Assembly (NCBI GenBank): GCA_039725955.1
Contig: CP091033.1
Location: forward strand, 1,426,001 to 1,490,000
DNA from: Sinorhizobium sp. B11
GTDB lineage: Bacteria; Pseudomonadota; Alphaproteobacteria; Rhizobiales; Rhizobiaceae
DNA: 64,000 bases
Direction of reading: 5' to 3'
Positions 54,183-64,000 of this stretch are shown in pieces. The stretch's first letter is position 1, and each line of letters starts with the position of its first letter. Both the position numbers and the translations under genes were made by a program. Under the pieces are notes generated by a model that ran no database searches, was not told the DNA's origin, and saw nothing but the letters and a program-made list of their open reading frames with translations.

Positions 54183-55115
54183 CTAGTCCTGGCCGCCCTG
54201 CTGCCATTTGCGGCGTTGCAGACCGAAGAAGCTGAACATGATCGCCCCAAGCAGGAACGGGATCATGGCGACGGCGATCGCAGCACCCTCGCCGAGCTGG
54301 CCGCCGGGAATGCCGCGTTGGAAGGACAATGTCGCCATCAGATGCGTGGCGTTGACCGGGCCGCCCTTGGTCAGCACGTAGATGAGCTGGAAATCGGTGA
54401 AAGTGAAAAGCACCGAGAATGTCATCACGACCGCGATGATCGGCGTCAGCATCGGCAGCGTCACGTAGCGGAAACGCTGCCAGCTGGTCGCCCCGTCAAG
54501 TGAGGCAGCCTCCTGCAGAGAGGCTGGAATGGTCTGCAGGCCGGCAAGCAGCGAAATAGCCACGAAGGGAATGCCGCGCCAGACATTGGCGATAATGACG
54601 GAAATACGCGCATTGGTGGGATCGCCGAGGAAGTTGATCGGTGCATCGATCAGGCCAAGCTCCATCAGCGACCAGGAAATGATCGAAAACTGGGAATCGT
54701 AGATCCACCAGAAGGCAAGGGCCGACAGCACGGTAGGCACGACCCAGGGCAGAAGCACGATCGCGCGGAAAAAACTCTTGAACGGCAGATGCTGGTTCAG
54801 GAGCAGCGCCAACCAGAGGCCAAGCGCGAACTTCAGCAGCGATGCGATGAAGGTATAGAGGACGGTGTTGAAGACCGACAGCCAGAAGACGTTGTCGTCC
54901 ATCAGGTATTGGTAGTTCTCCAGCCCGATGAAGATACCGTCGCGGCCAATGCGCGTATCGGTGAAGCCAAGCCAGACGCCGAGCCCCAGCGGATAGGTCA
55001 GGAAGCAGACCAGGAAGACCGCCGCCGGCAGCATGAACAGGAAGCCGAGCACATTATTGTTCTGCAGGAGCGCGGACGTCGGCGCGCGCGCATCCCCGGA
55101 ATTCACCGTCGACAT
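54183..55115 (-). CDS. Carbohydrate ABC transporter permease (MalF-like)
   Basis: A 310-residue permease, partner of the MalG-like protein. The first helix is LGFLFMLPAAVFLVCFLTYP, the coupling loop reads SLQEAASLDGATSWQRFRYV, and it ends FFGLQRRKWQQGG. Six helices are predicted, with the long second periplasmic loop normal for the type. It lies between the binding-protein gene and the second permease gene. Confidence 0.92.
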   Translation of the reverse strand: MSTVNSGDARAPTSALLQNNNVLGFLFMLPAAVFLVCFLTYPLGLGVWLGFTDTRIGRDGIFIGLENYQYLMDDNVFWLSVFNTVLYTFIASLLKFALGLWLALLLNQHLPFKSFFRAIVLLPWVVPTVLSALAFWWIYDSQFSIISWSLMELGLIDAPINFLGDPTNARISVIIANVWRGIPFVAISLLAGLQTIPASLQEAASLDGATSWQRFRYVTLPMLTPIIAVVMTFSVLFTFTDFQLIYVLTKGGPVNATHLMATLSFQRGIPGGQLGEGAAIAVAMIPFLLGAIMFSFFGLQRRKWQQGGQD

Positions 55116-55196
55116 TGCTTATCTCCAGATTGCTGTAGCCTAAAGGCTTGCGGCACGCCGGTTTCCGGCATGCCGCTTGTCTTGGAAAATGCGGGA

Positions 55197-56501
55197 TCAG
55201 ACGCGGTAGTAGCGGTTCGCCCTGCGCTCGGCCTCTTTCATCGCATCTTCCGGCGACATCTGGCCGGTAACAGCGGCGGCATACATGTCGACCAGAACAT
55301 AGTCGGCCATGGTGGCAGCCGAGGCATAGCCGAGCGGGCCGGCATAGCCGTTCGGACGCAGCTTTTCCGAGGCGCGTGCGTAAGGCGCATGGATCGGATC
55401 GGCAGTCCAGATCGGGTTCTTGGCGAATTCCTTGAGCGGCTGGCAGCAATAGGCGCTGGAACCCTGGATCCAGGCATTCATCTGATCGGCTTCCATCATG
55501 AACTTGATGTAGGCCTTCGCGGCTTCCGGATATTTACTGTGCTTGAACAGAAGCAATGAACTCGTCTGGCAAAGCTCGACGCTCTGGCCGACCGGGCCGA
55601 TCGGGAAGTTCGTCGTGCGAATGTCCTTGGTGATTTCTGCAAGCTTGGGATCGTTCTTGGCGGTGTAATAGACCGACACACCATTGGCGATCAGCGAAAC
55701 CTGGCCGGCAAGGAAGGCGCGGTTGTTATTGACGTCCTGCCAGCTTTCCGTGCCCGGAATGAAGGTCGCATAGAGCTCCTTGGCATAGTTGATCGACGCC
55801 AGCGTTTCCGGGCTGTTGATCGTTACCTTGCCGCCTTCGTCGACCATCTTGCCGCCGTGGCTCCAGAGCAGCCAATGGGCATAGTTGTTGCCGTCACCAA
55901 CGGCCTTGCCATGCGGGAAGCCGGCAGGCGTGCCCTTTGCCTTCATGGCCTTGCAAAGCTCCAGGAAGCCTGCAGTGTCCTTGGGAAATTCGCTGAAGCC
56001 CGCCGCCTTCACATGGCTGTCGCGATAGACCACGGCATTGCCGATCGCCGTCAGCGGCATGGCAATGAACGTATCGCCGCGTGAGGCATAACCTTTGACC
56101 CCATCGTACCAGCCGCCATATTTGTTGCCGAGATAGTTGGCGAGTTCGGTCAGGTCGACCAGTTTGTCCGGATATTGGTGGGCATCATCGAACCAGCACA
56201 TGATAAGGTCAGGCCCGGAACCGACATTGGCCGCAACAGCAGCCTTCGGGCGAATGTCCTCCCAGCTCTCCTTGTCGATACGGACCTCGACACCGGTCGC
56301 CTCCGTGAATTTCTTGGTATTTGCAAGCCAGGCCTCCTCATCGCCTTTCACGAAGGGTGTCCAGCGAAGCAGGCGCAGGCTCGCTCCACTTTCCGGCGTG
56401 TAGGTCGGCTCTGCCTGTGCGAAAGACGGCCTGATGCCGAGACCGGCGACGCCGGCCGCTGCTGCCGAAGCGGCAAGAAATTCACGTCTCTTGATCGTCA
56501 T
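55197..56501 (-). CDS. Extracellular solute-binding protein, carbohydrate type
   Basis: A 434-residue periplasmic binding protein of the family 1 (MalE/UgpB-like) group. The N terminus is a twin-arginine-like signal (KRREFLAASAAAAGVAGLG) with cleavage near SFA-QA. Domain landmarks are LRLLRWTPFVKGDEEAWLAN and later SSLLLFKHSKYPEAAKAYI. The start at 56501 follows GGAGGAGG. The ligand is probably a sugar or sugar acid, given the dehydrogenases of the operon. Confidence 0.9.
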   Translation of the reverse strand: MTIKRREFLAASAAAAGVAGLGIRPSFAQAEPTYTPESGASLRLLRWTPFVKGDEEAWLANTKKFTEATGVEVRIDKESWEDIRPKAAVAANVGSGPDLIMCWFDDAHQYPDKLVDLTELANYLGNKYGGWYDGVKGYASRGDTFIAMPLTAIGNAVVYRDSHVKAAGFSEFPKDTAGFLELCKAMKAKGTPAGFPHGKAVGDGNNYAHWLLWSHGGKMVDEGGKVTINSPETLASINYAKELYATFIPGTESWQDVNNNRAFLAGQVSLIANGVSVYYTAKNDPKLAEITKDIRTTNFPIGPVGQSVELCQTSSLLLFKHSKYPEAAKAYIKFMMEADQMNAWIQGSSAYCCQPLKEFAKNPIWTADPIHAPYARASEKLRPNGYAGPLGYASAATMADYVLVDMYAAAVTGQMSPEDAMKEAERRANRYYRV

Positions 56502-56651
56502 TATATTCCTCCTCCTGGAAAAAGCGGGAGAGAATTCTCCGACATTCATCTCCCGCTTGATGAACGACGGTACCCGCATCCTGAAATGGGATGCCAGCCA
56601 TCTGGCGAATGGGCGGGAAGACTCCTCCTCTGCCGCGCCCCGCCTGAAGGC

Positions 56652-57719
56652 TTAATTGGTCAACCTCTGGCCGCCTTCTGCATCGAAGAGATGAACATGC
56701 GAGGCGTCGATCATCACATGCAGGCTTTCGCCCGGCCGTGCATTGACGCGTTCGCGAAAGACACAGTTGAGATCTGTGCCGCCAAGCTTCAAAGTGAGAT
56801 GTGTCTCGTAACCGGTTGGCTCTATGACGACGATCTCACCTGGCAGGCCGCCGGCATCGAGCACGATATATTCAGGCCGAAGCCCGTAGACGAGATCACG
56901 TCCTTTAGCGCTTTCCGGCGCATTGGCGACCGGAAGCGCCGTGCCATCGGCAGTGATAAAACGCGCTGCATTCTCGGGATCGAGCCTGCCCTTGATCATG
57001 TTCATTGCAGGCGAGCCTATGAAGCCGCCGACGAAGAGATTGGCCGGCTTGTCGTAGAGTTCCAAAGGCGAACCTACCTGCTCGACGATCCCGTCATGCA
57101 TGACGACGATCTTGTCGGCCATGGTCATCGCTTCGATCTGGTCGTGGGTGACGTAGACGGTAGTGGTCTTCAACCGCTGGTGCAGCTCCTTGATCTCGGC
57201 TCGCATGGCGACGCGCAGCTTCGCATCCAGATTGGAGAGCGGCTCATCGAAAAGGAAGACTTCCGGATCGCGCACGATGGCGCGGCCCATGGCGACACGC
57301 TGGCGCTGGCCGCCGGAAAGCTGGCGTGGATAACGGTCGAGCAGCGCATCGAGCCCGAGAATGCCGGCGGCATATTTCACCCGCTTTTCGGCTTCGGCCT
57401 TCGGCGCCTTGTTTAGCATCAGCGAAAAGCCCATGTTCTGCTGCACCGTCATGTGCGGATAGAGCGCGTAGTTCTGGAAGACCATGGCGATGTCGCGATC
57501 CTTCGGCGGCAAGGTGTTCACCACCCGCCCGCCGATCCGGATTTCGCCCGCGGAGATGTTTTCCAGCCCCGCCAGCATGCGCAGCAGCGTGGACTTGCCG
57601 CAGCCTGAAGGGCCGACGAGAATGACGAATTCACCATCGGCAATATCGATGTTCACGCCTTTGATGACCGGAAATGCGCCGAACGATTTTCGCACTTCCG
57701 CGAATTGAACACCTGCCAT
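56652..57719 (-). CDS. Carbohydrate ABC transporter ATPase (UgpC/MsmK-like)
   Basis: A 355-residue ATPase with Walker A GPSGCGKST, signature LSGGQRQR, Walker B EVFLFDEPLSNLDAKL, and a C-terminal OB-type regulatory domain (LRPEYIVLDAGGLPGEIVV). It couples to the two permeases downstream. The adjacent binding protein and permeases make a complete importer (56652-53272 in leftward order). Confidence 0.93.
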   Translation of the reverse strand: MAGVQFAEVRKSFGAFPVIKGVNIDIADGEFVILVGPSGCGKSTLLRMLAGLENISAGEIRIGGRVVNTLPPKDRDIAMVFQNYALYPHMTVQQNMGFSLMLNKAPKAEAEKRVKYAAGILGLDALLDRYPRQLSGGQRQRVAMGRAIVRDPEVFLFDEPLSNLDAKLRVAMRAEIKELHQRLKTTTVYVTHDQIEAMTMADKIVVMHDGIVEQVGSPLELYDKPANLFVGGFIGSPAMNMIKGRLDPENAARFITADGTALPVANAPESAKGRDLVYGLRPEYIVLDAGGLPGEIVVIEPTGYETHLTLKLGGTDLNCVFRERVNARPGESLHVMIDASHVHLFDAEGGQRLTN

Positions 57720-57797
57720 ACTCCCTCCTCCCAGATATCGAGCATCACATGCTATGTATTCGTATTCTCATGCTTTTCGCTGGCGCAGGACCGCTGG

Positions 57798-58571
57798 TCA
57801 CCCGCGCCCGACGAAGGGCATCCTGGTCGCCATCACGGTCATCGTCAGCACGTTGGCGCTGAGCGGCAGGCCCGCCATATAGACGACCGCATCGGCGATA
57901 TGTTTGGGATCAATCGTCTCCTCCACGGCAGTCGTGCCATTCGCCTGAAGAACGCCGGTGGCCATTCTTTTCGTCATGTCGCTTGCCGCATTGCCGATAT
58001 CGATCTGGCCGCACGCGATATCGAATTCGCGACCGTCGAGAGCGGTCGATTTCGTCAGTCCGGTGATTGCATGCTTGGTCGCCGTATAGGGCGCGGAATT
58101 CGGACGTGGCGTCGTTGCCGAAACCGAGCCGTTGTTGATGATGCGGCCGCCACGCGGCATCTGACCCTTCATCAGCCTGAACGCCTGCTGCGTGCAGAGA
58201 AAGGCGCCCGTCAGATTGGCCGATACGACGGCGCTCCAGTCTTCGAAAGATACGTCCTCCAACGATATCCCCGGCGCCGAGACACCGGCATTGTTGACCA
58301 GGAGATCGAGGCGGCCATACCGATTTTCGATCGCATCGAACAATGCTCTGACTGAAAGCGGATCGCCGACATCGGCGCGGATTGCGGTAACTTCTGCACC
58401 TGTCTCGCTGGCGAGTTCGGCGGCGGCTTTTTCGAGAATCTCGGCACGTCGCCCCGAAATGACCACTTTGTAGTCCGCAGTCCCCAGTCCTCTTGCGATT
58501 GCGCGGCCAACACCCGTGCCTCCGCCAGTCACAAGGGCAATCTTCGACTGCTCGCCGGAACTCCCGCTCAT
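57798..58571 (-). CDS. Short-chain dehydrogenase/reductase
   Basis: A 257-residue SDR with cofactor motif [20 protein letters not shown] in [11 protein letters not shown], and active-site Ser with YTATK. The C-terminal end differs from the usual GxxxxVDGG, ending in [18 protein letters not shown]. It overlaps the DenD-like gene upstream by four bases (ATGA) and so belongs to that operon. In the nonphosphorylative sugar routes such SDRs oxidise aldoses to lactones; here the substrate is not set by sequence. Confidence 0.87.
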   Translation of the reverse strand: MSGSSGEQSKIALVTGGGTGVGRAIARGLGTADYKVVISGRRAEILEKAAAELASETGAEVTAIRADVGDPLSVRALFDAIENRYGRLDLLVNNAGVSAPGISLEDVSFEDWSAVVSANLTGAFLCTQQAFRLMKGQMPRGGRIINNGSVSATTPRPNSAPYTATKHAITGLTKSTALDGREFDIACGQIDIGNAASDMTKRMATGVLQANGTTAVEETIDPKHIADAVVYMAGLPLSANVLTMTVMATRMPFVGRG

Positions 58572-59554
58572 GCAATCCTCCCGCCGAGTTCGTCCTCGAT
58601 ATGCACCTGCAGGATCTCGTCGAAGCTCGCCTCCGCCGTAAAGCCGAGCTCGGACGCTCGCTTCGCATCGAATTGGGTGGGCCAGCCGGCGACGATCCGT
58701 TCGATCACCGGGTCACGCTCGCGCTTGATCAAGGCAACCGCCTTGTCGCCTGCAACCCGGCGCAGGGCATCGATTTCCTCCGAAACCAGCGCCGAGAGAC
58801 CCGGCATGGTCAGGTTGCGCCGCGACCCCACTTTTGCCGTATCGATTTTTGCAGCATGGACGAAGAAACCAACCGCCGCCCTCGGACTTGCGAACCAGTG
58901 CCGGACGCCATCACTGACCGGCAGCACGGCCGGCTTGCCAACAAGCGGCTCACGCAGGATGTTGGAGAAGAAGCCGGAGGCGGCCTTGTTCGGTGCGCCA
59001 GGGCGCACGCAGATCGTCGGCAGGCGAATGCCGACGCCATCGAAAATCCCGCGGCGCGAGTAGTCGGCAAGCAGCAACTCGGCAATGGCTTTCTGGGTTC
59101 CGTAACTTGTCAGGGGCGTGGAGAAGAACTCGTCCGGAATGACATCAGGGAAAGGCGTGCCGAACACCGCGATGGATGAAGCAAACACGACACGCGGCAC
59201 ATAGTGAGATTTCAGACCCTCTTGGCGGATTGCGTCGAACAGTGCGCGCGTCCCATCGAGATTGACGGCATAGCCCTTATCGAAATCCGCTTCCGCCTCG
59301 CCTGAAACGATCGCCGCCAGATGAAAGATCAGATCCGGCCGGGCCTCGATCAGCTTGTCGGCAACACCCGCCCGGGCAAGATCGAACGTCATGGCGTTTG
59401 ACAGGGACTGAAGGGCTTCGGGTACCGGCGGCTGAAATGCATCGACCAGCGTCAATCGACTGATCGTAGTGCCGAGCGCGTTGGGTTCGCGGGCAATTCT
59501 TTCGACCAGCTTGCGGCCGACCATGCCTGCCGCACCCAAAATCATCACATGCAT
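58568..59554 (-). CDS. denD: D-erythronate dehydrogenase-like NAD epimerase family protein
   Basis: A 328-residue extended SDR. Cofactor motif [17 protein letters not shown], then [20 protein letters not shown] and the Tyr-x-x-x-Lys site in [15 protein letters not shown]. The order and the [20 protein letters not shown] segment fit the D-erythronate dehydrogenase (DenD) group of C4 acid-sugar pathways, which oxidises D-erythronate to 2-oxo-tetronate. The known partners, a DtnK/OtnK-type kinase and OtnC, are not in this window. First gene of the leftward transport operon, with the 59555-59824 gap as its likely promoter. Confidence 0.75.
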   Translation of the reverse strand: MHVMILGAAGMVGRKLVERIAREPNALGTTISRLTLVDAFQPPVPEALQSLSNAMTFDLARAGVADKLIEARPDLIFHLAAIVSGEAEADFDKGYAVNLDGTRALFDAIRQEGLKSHYVPRVVFASSIAVFGTPFPDVIPDEFFSTPLTSYGTQKAIAELLLADYSRRGIFDGVGIRLPTICVRPGAPNKAASGFFSNILREPLVGKPAVLPVSDGVRHWFASPRAAVGFFVHAAKIDTAKVGSRRNLTMPGLSALVSEEIDALRRVAGDKAVALIKRERDPVIERIVAGWPTQFDAKRASELGFTAEASFDEILQVHIEDELGGRIA

Positions 59555-59824
59555 GTCTGCTTACCTCCCAGCGCCGCCGATCTCGTTCTTCGAGACGACC
59601 TCGTGTCAGATCGGAACCCGTTCTCCCCGGTTGGATTCCGCGCGTCACACCAAGCGCAACGCCATCTATTCCTTCAAGTTTTCCAAAGTCCGGACCGATA
59701 TGCAGGAACGTTACCGACCGGATAAAATCAAACAAAACTGCAACCTGCAGGTCAACTTACCTTGCATGATCTGCGGGTGGTAGCAATCGAACATAAGTCT
59801 CATGTCTCCTTTGCCCAGTGCCTG
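59555..59824. other. Gap between LtnD-like and DenD-like genes
   Basis: A 270-base gap on a leftward gene string, long enough for a separate promoter for the DenD-SDR-ABC operon. No copy of the 26-bp palindrome was found here. Confidence 0.4.
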
Positions 59825-60739
59825 TCAGCGAATAACAGTCATGCCCGGCAGGACGACGCCGCTCTTTTCGGCAAGGACCTTTGCCACGGCGGCATCATCC
59901 TCCTTGCCGAGACCGGCGTCGGCTGCCTGCTGGAAGAGCGAGAGCGCGGTCGAAGCGAGCGGAGTGGCGGCGCCTGCCCGCTCTGCCTCAGAGGCGACGA
60001 TGCCGAGATCCTTGACGAAGATGTCCACCGCCGAGCGCGGTGTATAGTCTCCCGAGACGATATGTTCGCCCCGGTTCTCGAACATCCAGGAGGAGCCTGC
60101 CGAAACCCGCAGGACTTCGTAAAGCGTCTTCAGGTCGATCCCGGTCTTGGCTGCAAACGTCATCGCCTCGGCCGTCACGGCGATATGCACCCCAGCCAGC
60201 AGTTGGTTGATCATCTTCACCTGCGAACCGGGGCCGGGCCTGTCCCCGAGCCGGAAGACCTTGCCGGAGACCGCATCGAGCGCCGGTTCTGCGCGCGCAA
60301 AAGCCTCCGGCGAGCCAGAGCCCATAACGACCATCTCGCCGGAAAGCGCCTTGGCGTGGCCGCCCGAAACCGGCGCATCGACGACAAGCATGCCAGCAGC
60401 TTCCAGTCGGTCGGCAATCGCGACTGTGGCGCTCGGCGCCATGGTCGCGCTAAGCAGAAAGACGGTGCCGGCGCGAGCCGTCTCCAGCGAACCGCCCGGC
60501 CCGAACAACACATCCTCGGCCTGACTGCTGTTGACGACGAACACGAACACCACATCGGCTTCCGCTGTGGCTTTGGATGGTGTCTCGCAGGATTTGCCGC
60601 CCGCTTCCGAAAAGCGCTGCAATACATCCGACCGGACGTCACATCCGTGGACGATAAAACCCGCCCTCAAAAGCGACAGGGCAGCGCCCCATCCCATCGA
60701 TCCAAGGCCGATGACCGCTGCTGTCCGTATGTCCTGCAC
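59825..60739 (-). CDS. ltnD: L-threonate dehydrogenase-like (beta-hydroxyacid dehydrogenase family)
   Basis: A 304-residue NAD dehydrogenase of the 3-hydroxyisobutyrate dehydrogenase superfamily. Cofactor motif VIGLGSMGWGAALSLLRAG, substrate loop VVDAPVSGGHAKALSGE, catalytic Lys in GSQVKMINQLLAG, and the DIFVKDLGIV stretch typical of LtnD and close relatives. The start is the GTG at 60737-60739 with GAGGAGGAGC immediately before it. LtnD oxidises L-threonate to 2-oxo-tetronate; hydroxyisobutyrate or tartronate relatives cannot be ruled out. It sits 39 bases downstream of the 26-bp operator. Confidence 0.78.
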   Translation of the reverse strand: MQDIRTAAVIGLGSMGWGAALSLLRAGFIVHGCDVRSDVLQRFSEAGGKSCETPSKATAEADVVFVFVVNSSQAEDVLFGPGGSLETARAGTVFLLSATMAPSATVAIADRLEAAGMLVVDAPVSGGHAKALSGEMVVMGSGSPEAFARAEPALDAVSGKVFRLGDRPGPGSQVKMINQLLAGVHIAVTAEAMTFAAKTGIDLKTLYEVLRVSAGSSWMFENRGEHIVSGDYTPRSAVDIFVKDLGIVASEAERAGAATPLASTALSLFQQAADAGLGKEDDAAVAKVLAEKSGVVLPGMTVIR

Positions 60740-60778
60740 AGCTCCTCCTCCAACGCGGAATACCAGCGTTGAGTACGG

Positions 60779-60804
60779 TGTTATCGATACCGGTATCGAT
60801 AACA
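60779..60804. promoter_or_regulatory. 26-bp perfect palindrome, LacI-type operator
   Basis: TGTTATCGATACCGGTATCG plus ATAACA is exactly self-complementary over 26 bases with a central CCGG. It lies between the divergent ltnD-like and lacI genes, 94 bases before the lacI start used here. LacI-family operators have this form. Confidence 0.8.
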
Positions 60805-60897
60805 AGCCTCAATTTCGTAACATATGTCAAGCGTCGGCAATTCCTCTTTTTGCGAAATCGGCTTATAATTTATGCGCGTGTGCTGGTGTCGGCACTG

Positions 60898-61923
60898 ATG
60901 GGGGACCCCTTGGGGATACGCAAGTCCACTCTGGAAGAGGTTGCCGCTGCGGCCGGCGTGAGCAAGATGACTGTATCCCGAGCGCTGCGTGGTGCACCTG
61001 ACGTCTCCGCGCAAACTCGCCAAAGAGTGCTGACGGCGACGGAACAACTCGGTTACGTCGGCAATCGGCTTGCCCTTTCATTGTCGTCACAGAAAACCAA
61101 TCTCGTCGCCGTCGTGGTGCCGAGCATGTCCAATATCGTCTTTCCCGAGGTGCTCGCAGGCATTTCGACCGGGCTCGAAGGGTCCGGAATGCAGGCGGTC
61201 TTCGGGCTCTCAGACTATGATACGCGCAAGGAACGGGACGTTATCAGGGACATGCTGTCCTGGCGGCCGAGCGCCATTATCGTCACCGGTCTCGACCAGC
61301 CCGAAGATACGGTGAGAATACTGAAAAGCGCCGATATTCCCGTCATTCAGATCATGGATCTCGATGGTACGCCGATCGATCTCAATGTCGGCCTGTCGCA
61401 CGGAAAGGCAGGCGAGGAAATGGCGAGAGCGCTGATTGCCTCCGGCCGAAAGCGTTTCGGCTATATTGGCAGTGCGCTGGAGCGGGACCTGCGTGCCGCA
61501 AAACGCAAGGCCGGCTTCGAGCGCGCCCTGCATGAAAACGGCCTCGCCATCATCGGGCAAAGGCTGGGTGATACCCTTTCCTCCGTCAGTCTCGGCAAAT
61601 ATCTGACACAGCAGTTGCTGCGTGACGAGCCGAACCTCGACTGTATCTATTATTCCAATGACGACATGGCCGCGGGGGGTGCATTTGCCGGCATCGAGGC
61701 CTCCCGGACTGACGACATTCTGATGGCGGGTTTCAACGGCCTTGAACTCGCGGCTGCGCTTCCCGTGAGGATCGCTACATCCAAATCGCCACGTCGTCTG
61801 ATCGGTGAAGTCGCAGCACGTCTGGCATGCGGCTCCATGGCGCCGGATATTCCGTCGAGCGGCAAGATCACCGCCTTCGTTCCCGAGATTACGGGCATTG
61901 TACCGGATAACTCCGGCTCGTAA
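60898..61923 (+). CDS. LacI-family transcriptional regulator
   Basis: A ~341-residue regulator with helix-turn-helix TLEEVAAAAGVSKMTVSRAL, hinge LGYVGNRLALSLSS and an effector domain beginning NLVAVVVPSMSNIVFPEVL. The start is either the ATG at 60898 or a TTG at 60910 next to GGGGGA. It is divergent from the ltnD-like gene with the 26-bp palindrome between, so it probably controls that gene and itself. The inducer is likely a C4 or C5 sugar acid, as an inference from neighbours. Confidence 0.9.
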   Translation: MGDPLGIRKSTLEEVAAAAGVSKMTVSRALRGAPDVSAQTRQRVLTATEQLGYVGNRLALSLSSQKTNLVAVVVPSMSNIVFPEVLAGISTGLEGSGMQAVFGLSDYDTRKERDVIRDMLSWRPSAIIVTGLDQPEDTVRILKSADIPVIQIMDLDGTPIDLNVGLSHGKAGEEMARALIASGRKRFGYIGSALERDLRAAKRKAGFERALHENGLAIIGQRLGDTLSSVSLGKYLTQQLLRDEPNLDCIYYSNDDMAAGGAFAGIEASRTDDILMAGFNGLELAAALPVRIATSKSPRRLIGEVAARLACGSMAPDIPSSGKITAFVPEITGIVPDNSGS

Positions 61924-62010
61924 CTCCGGTTTGCCAACCGACGTGGTTTTGCGGAGAGACGCGCTTGTCAATTTCAACGAATGCTGAGATTTAAATCAGG
62001 GAAGTCGATC

Positions 62011-62060
62011 TATATCCACGCGCGGCTTGCTATATCAGCATTGTCGATATAAATCGATAT
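62011..62060. promoter_or_regulatory. GATAT/ATATC repeats upstream of the ArsR-type gene
   Basis: ATATC occurs at 62012 and 62032, and TCGATAT at 62044 and again at 62054, exactly ten bases apart. The cluster of inverted and direct copies just before the gene start suggests a binding site for its own product. Confidence 0.5.
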
Positions 62061-62081
62061 GTGATGCAGCATGGAGAAGCC

Positions 62082-63005
62082 ATGGAACGCTCGTTTTTGA
62101 CGATCGATGCCGGAGTCAATGACACCGTAATCAAAGCTCTCTCGGCGCCTGGACGCCTGCAACTCCTTAAACTTTTGTGTTCAAAGGGCCCCATGAACGT
62201 CAACGACATGGCACGGGCTCTGTCGCTGCCGCAGTCGACCGTCGCAACCGGAATTCAAATTCTGGAAGAGGTAGGATTGGTCGAATCCCGCCTCGCCAAA
62301 GGCCGGAAGGGCAATCAGAAGATCTGCTCCGCGGTTTATGACGAAATCCTCATCAGCTTTGAGGACAAGTCCGTCAACAAGGCGGATGACGTCATCGAGG
62401 TCGAGATGCCGGTTGGGCTCTACACGAGCTGCGATATCCACGCCCCATGCGGCCTTTGCTCCAGTGACAGTGTAATCGGCTTGCTCGATGTTCCTGATTA
62501 TTTCCTTGATCCACAGCGCATGCAGGCCGGTCTTGTGTGGTTCGGGAGGGGTTATGTCGAATACAAATTCCCGAACAATGCCAAGGTTTTGAACAAGGAC
62601 GTGCGCGCCATTGAATTCTCGATGGAACTGTCTTCTGAAGTACCTGGGACCAATCCCGATTGGCCCTCGGACATCACGATCTGGGTCAATGGAATACCGG
62701 TCGGCACCTGGACTTCTCCGGGCGATTACGGTGACAAGCGCGGTGCTCACACACCTGCCTGGTGGAAGCTGGAAGGCTCTCAGTACGGCAAGTTGAAGAC
62801 CTGGCGTATCTCCACACGAGGCACATTCATCGACGGCATCTCAACCTCCAATGTCACGGTGGAAGACCTTGCTCTCGCGCAGCATTCCTCGATCCGCCTG
62901 CGGATCGGCATTGCCGAGAACGCCAGCCATACCGGTGGCGTCAACATATTTGGCCGTGGATTTGGGAATCATGGCCGCGACATTGTTATGCGCCTCTATA
63001 TTTAA
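62082..63005 (+). CDS. ArsR-type regulator with large C-terminal sensor domain
   Basis: A 307-residue protein. Residues ~10-90 are a winged helix-turn-helix of the ArsR type: ALSAPGRLQLLKLLCSKGPM, then MARALSLPQSTVATGIQILE. The remaining ~210 residues look beta-rich with many Trp, Gly and Tyr (KLKTWRISTRGTFIDGIS), suggesting a carbohydrate-like binding fold. A Cys cluster, SCDIHAPCGLCSSD, separates the two. Normal ArsR proteins have ~100 residues, so this is a composite regulator. The start at 62082 has GGAG six bases upstream. It precedes the GH51 gene by 206 bases and probably controls it. Confidence 0.78.
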   Translation: MERSFLTIDAGVNDTVIKALSAPGRLQLLKLLCSKGPMNVNDMARALSLPQSTVATGIQILEEVGLVESRLAKGRKGNQKICSAVYDEILISFEDKSVNKADDVIEVEMPVGLYTSCDIHAPCGLCSSDSVIGLLDVPDYFLDPQRMQAGLVWFGRGYVEYKFPNNAKVLNKDVRAIEFSMELSSEVPGTNPDWPSDITIWVNGIPVGTWTSPGDYGDKRGAHTPAWWKLEGSQYGKLKTWRISTRGTFIDGISTSNVTVEDLALAQHSSIRLRIGIAENASHTGGVNIFGRGFGNHGRDIVMRLYI

Positions 63006-63088
63006 CGAACAATATCGGAAATCCTGATTTCGAAGGCGCGAGAAATTTTTCTCTAGATGACGGAAATTTCGCCCTAAATTATTGTTAA

Positions 63089-64000
<912 letters not shown>

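Noticed and set aside
59762..60772. Open frame of about 336 codons on the plus strand
   Set aside because: It is antisense to the LtnD-like gene, whose cofactor and catalytic motifs are intact. The plus frame is low-complexity His/Arg-rich sequence.

Overview
The window looks like part of a Rhizobiaceae genome (Rhizobium, Agrobacterium or Sinorhizobium type). Coding is dense and GC-rich, with many ABC importers paired with LacI, GntR, GlxA and LysR regulators. There is a HisKA_2-type sensor kinase, a BTLCP cysteine protease, a GCG-CRPN exported protein and a perfect GGAAC-N16-CGTT alphaproteobacterial stress promoter. The left edge carries panB-panC, which is plasmid-borne in Rhizobium etli CFN42 (p42f), so a chromid or megaplasmid is plausible but not shown. 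I saw no rRNA, tRNA, IS element or CRISPR array.

Layout. (1) 1-5.6 kb: panBC, a BTLCP protease, a small membrane protein, a GlxA regulator with an isochorismatase-type hydrolase, and a remnant of an amino-acid permease. (2) 5.6-27.3 kb: a betaine island. It holds an Old-Yellow-Enzyme-type N-demethylase, an EamA exporter with a divergent LysR regulator, and a CdhR-like regulator divergent from a ten-gene operon. That operon encodes a BKACE enzyme, an L-carnitine dehydrogenase/betainyl-CoA thioesterase fusion, CaiA-, ligase- and CaiD-like enzymes, a peptide-type ABC importer and an S15-type hydrolase. An HSL-type esterase and choline sulfatase BetC follow. Together these could take gamma-butyrobetaine through carnitine to glycine betaine. 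(3) 27.4-36.8 kb: a catabolic or salvage cluster whose substrate I cannot name. It contains a LacI regulator, a fructose/ribose-type importer, a phosphotriesterase-family hydrolase, an amidotransferase-like protein, a ribokinase-like kinase on the opposite strand, and BtpA-, TenA- and M20-family proteins. (4) 37-49 kb: stress and signalling genes: an SDR, large catalase KatE, an XRE regulator, two sensor kinases, small exported proteins and a frameshifted Prc-type protease. (5) 49-64 kb: sugar-acid use. It includes an SMP-30 lactonase, a GntR regulator, a frameshifted IlvD/Edd-type aldonate dehydratase, an RraA-family protein, a carbohydrate ABC importer, an SDR, DenD-like and LtnD-like dehydrogenases, a LacI regulator with a 26-bp perfect palindrome, an ArsR-type regulator with a large sensor domain, and a GH51 arabinofuranosidase running off the right edge.

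The best candidate for an undescribed system is cluster 3, because its mix of enzymes fits no pathway I know and one gene is embedded antisense inside an otherwise one-way gene string. The two frameshifted genes each carry one extra T in a T run, so sequencing error must be excluded before calling them pseudogenes.
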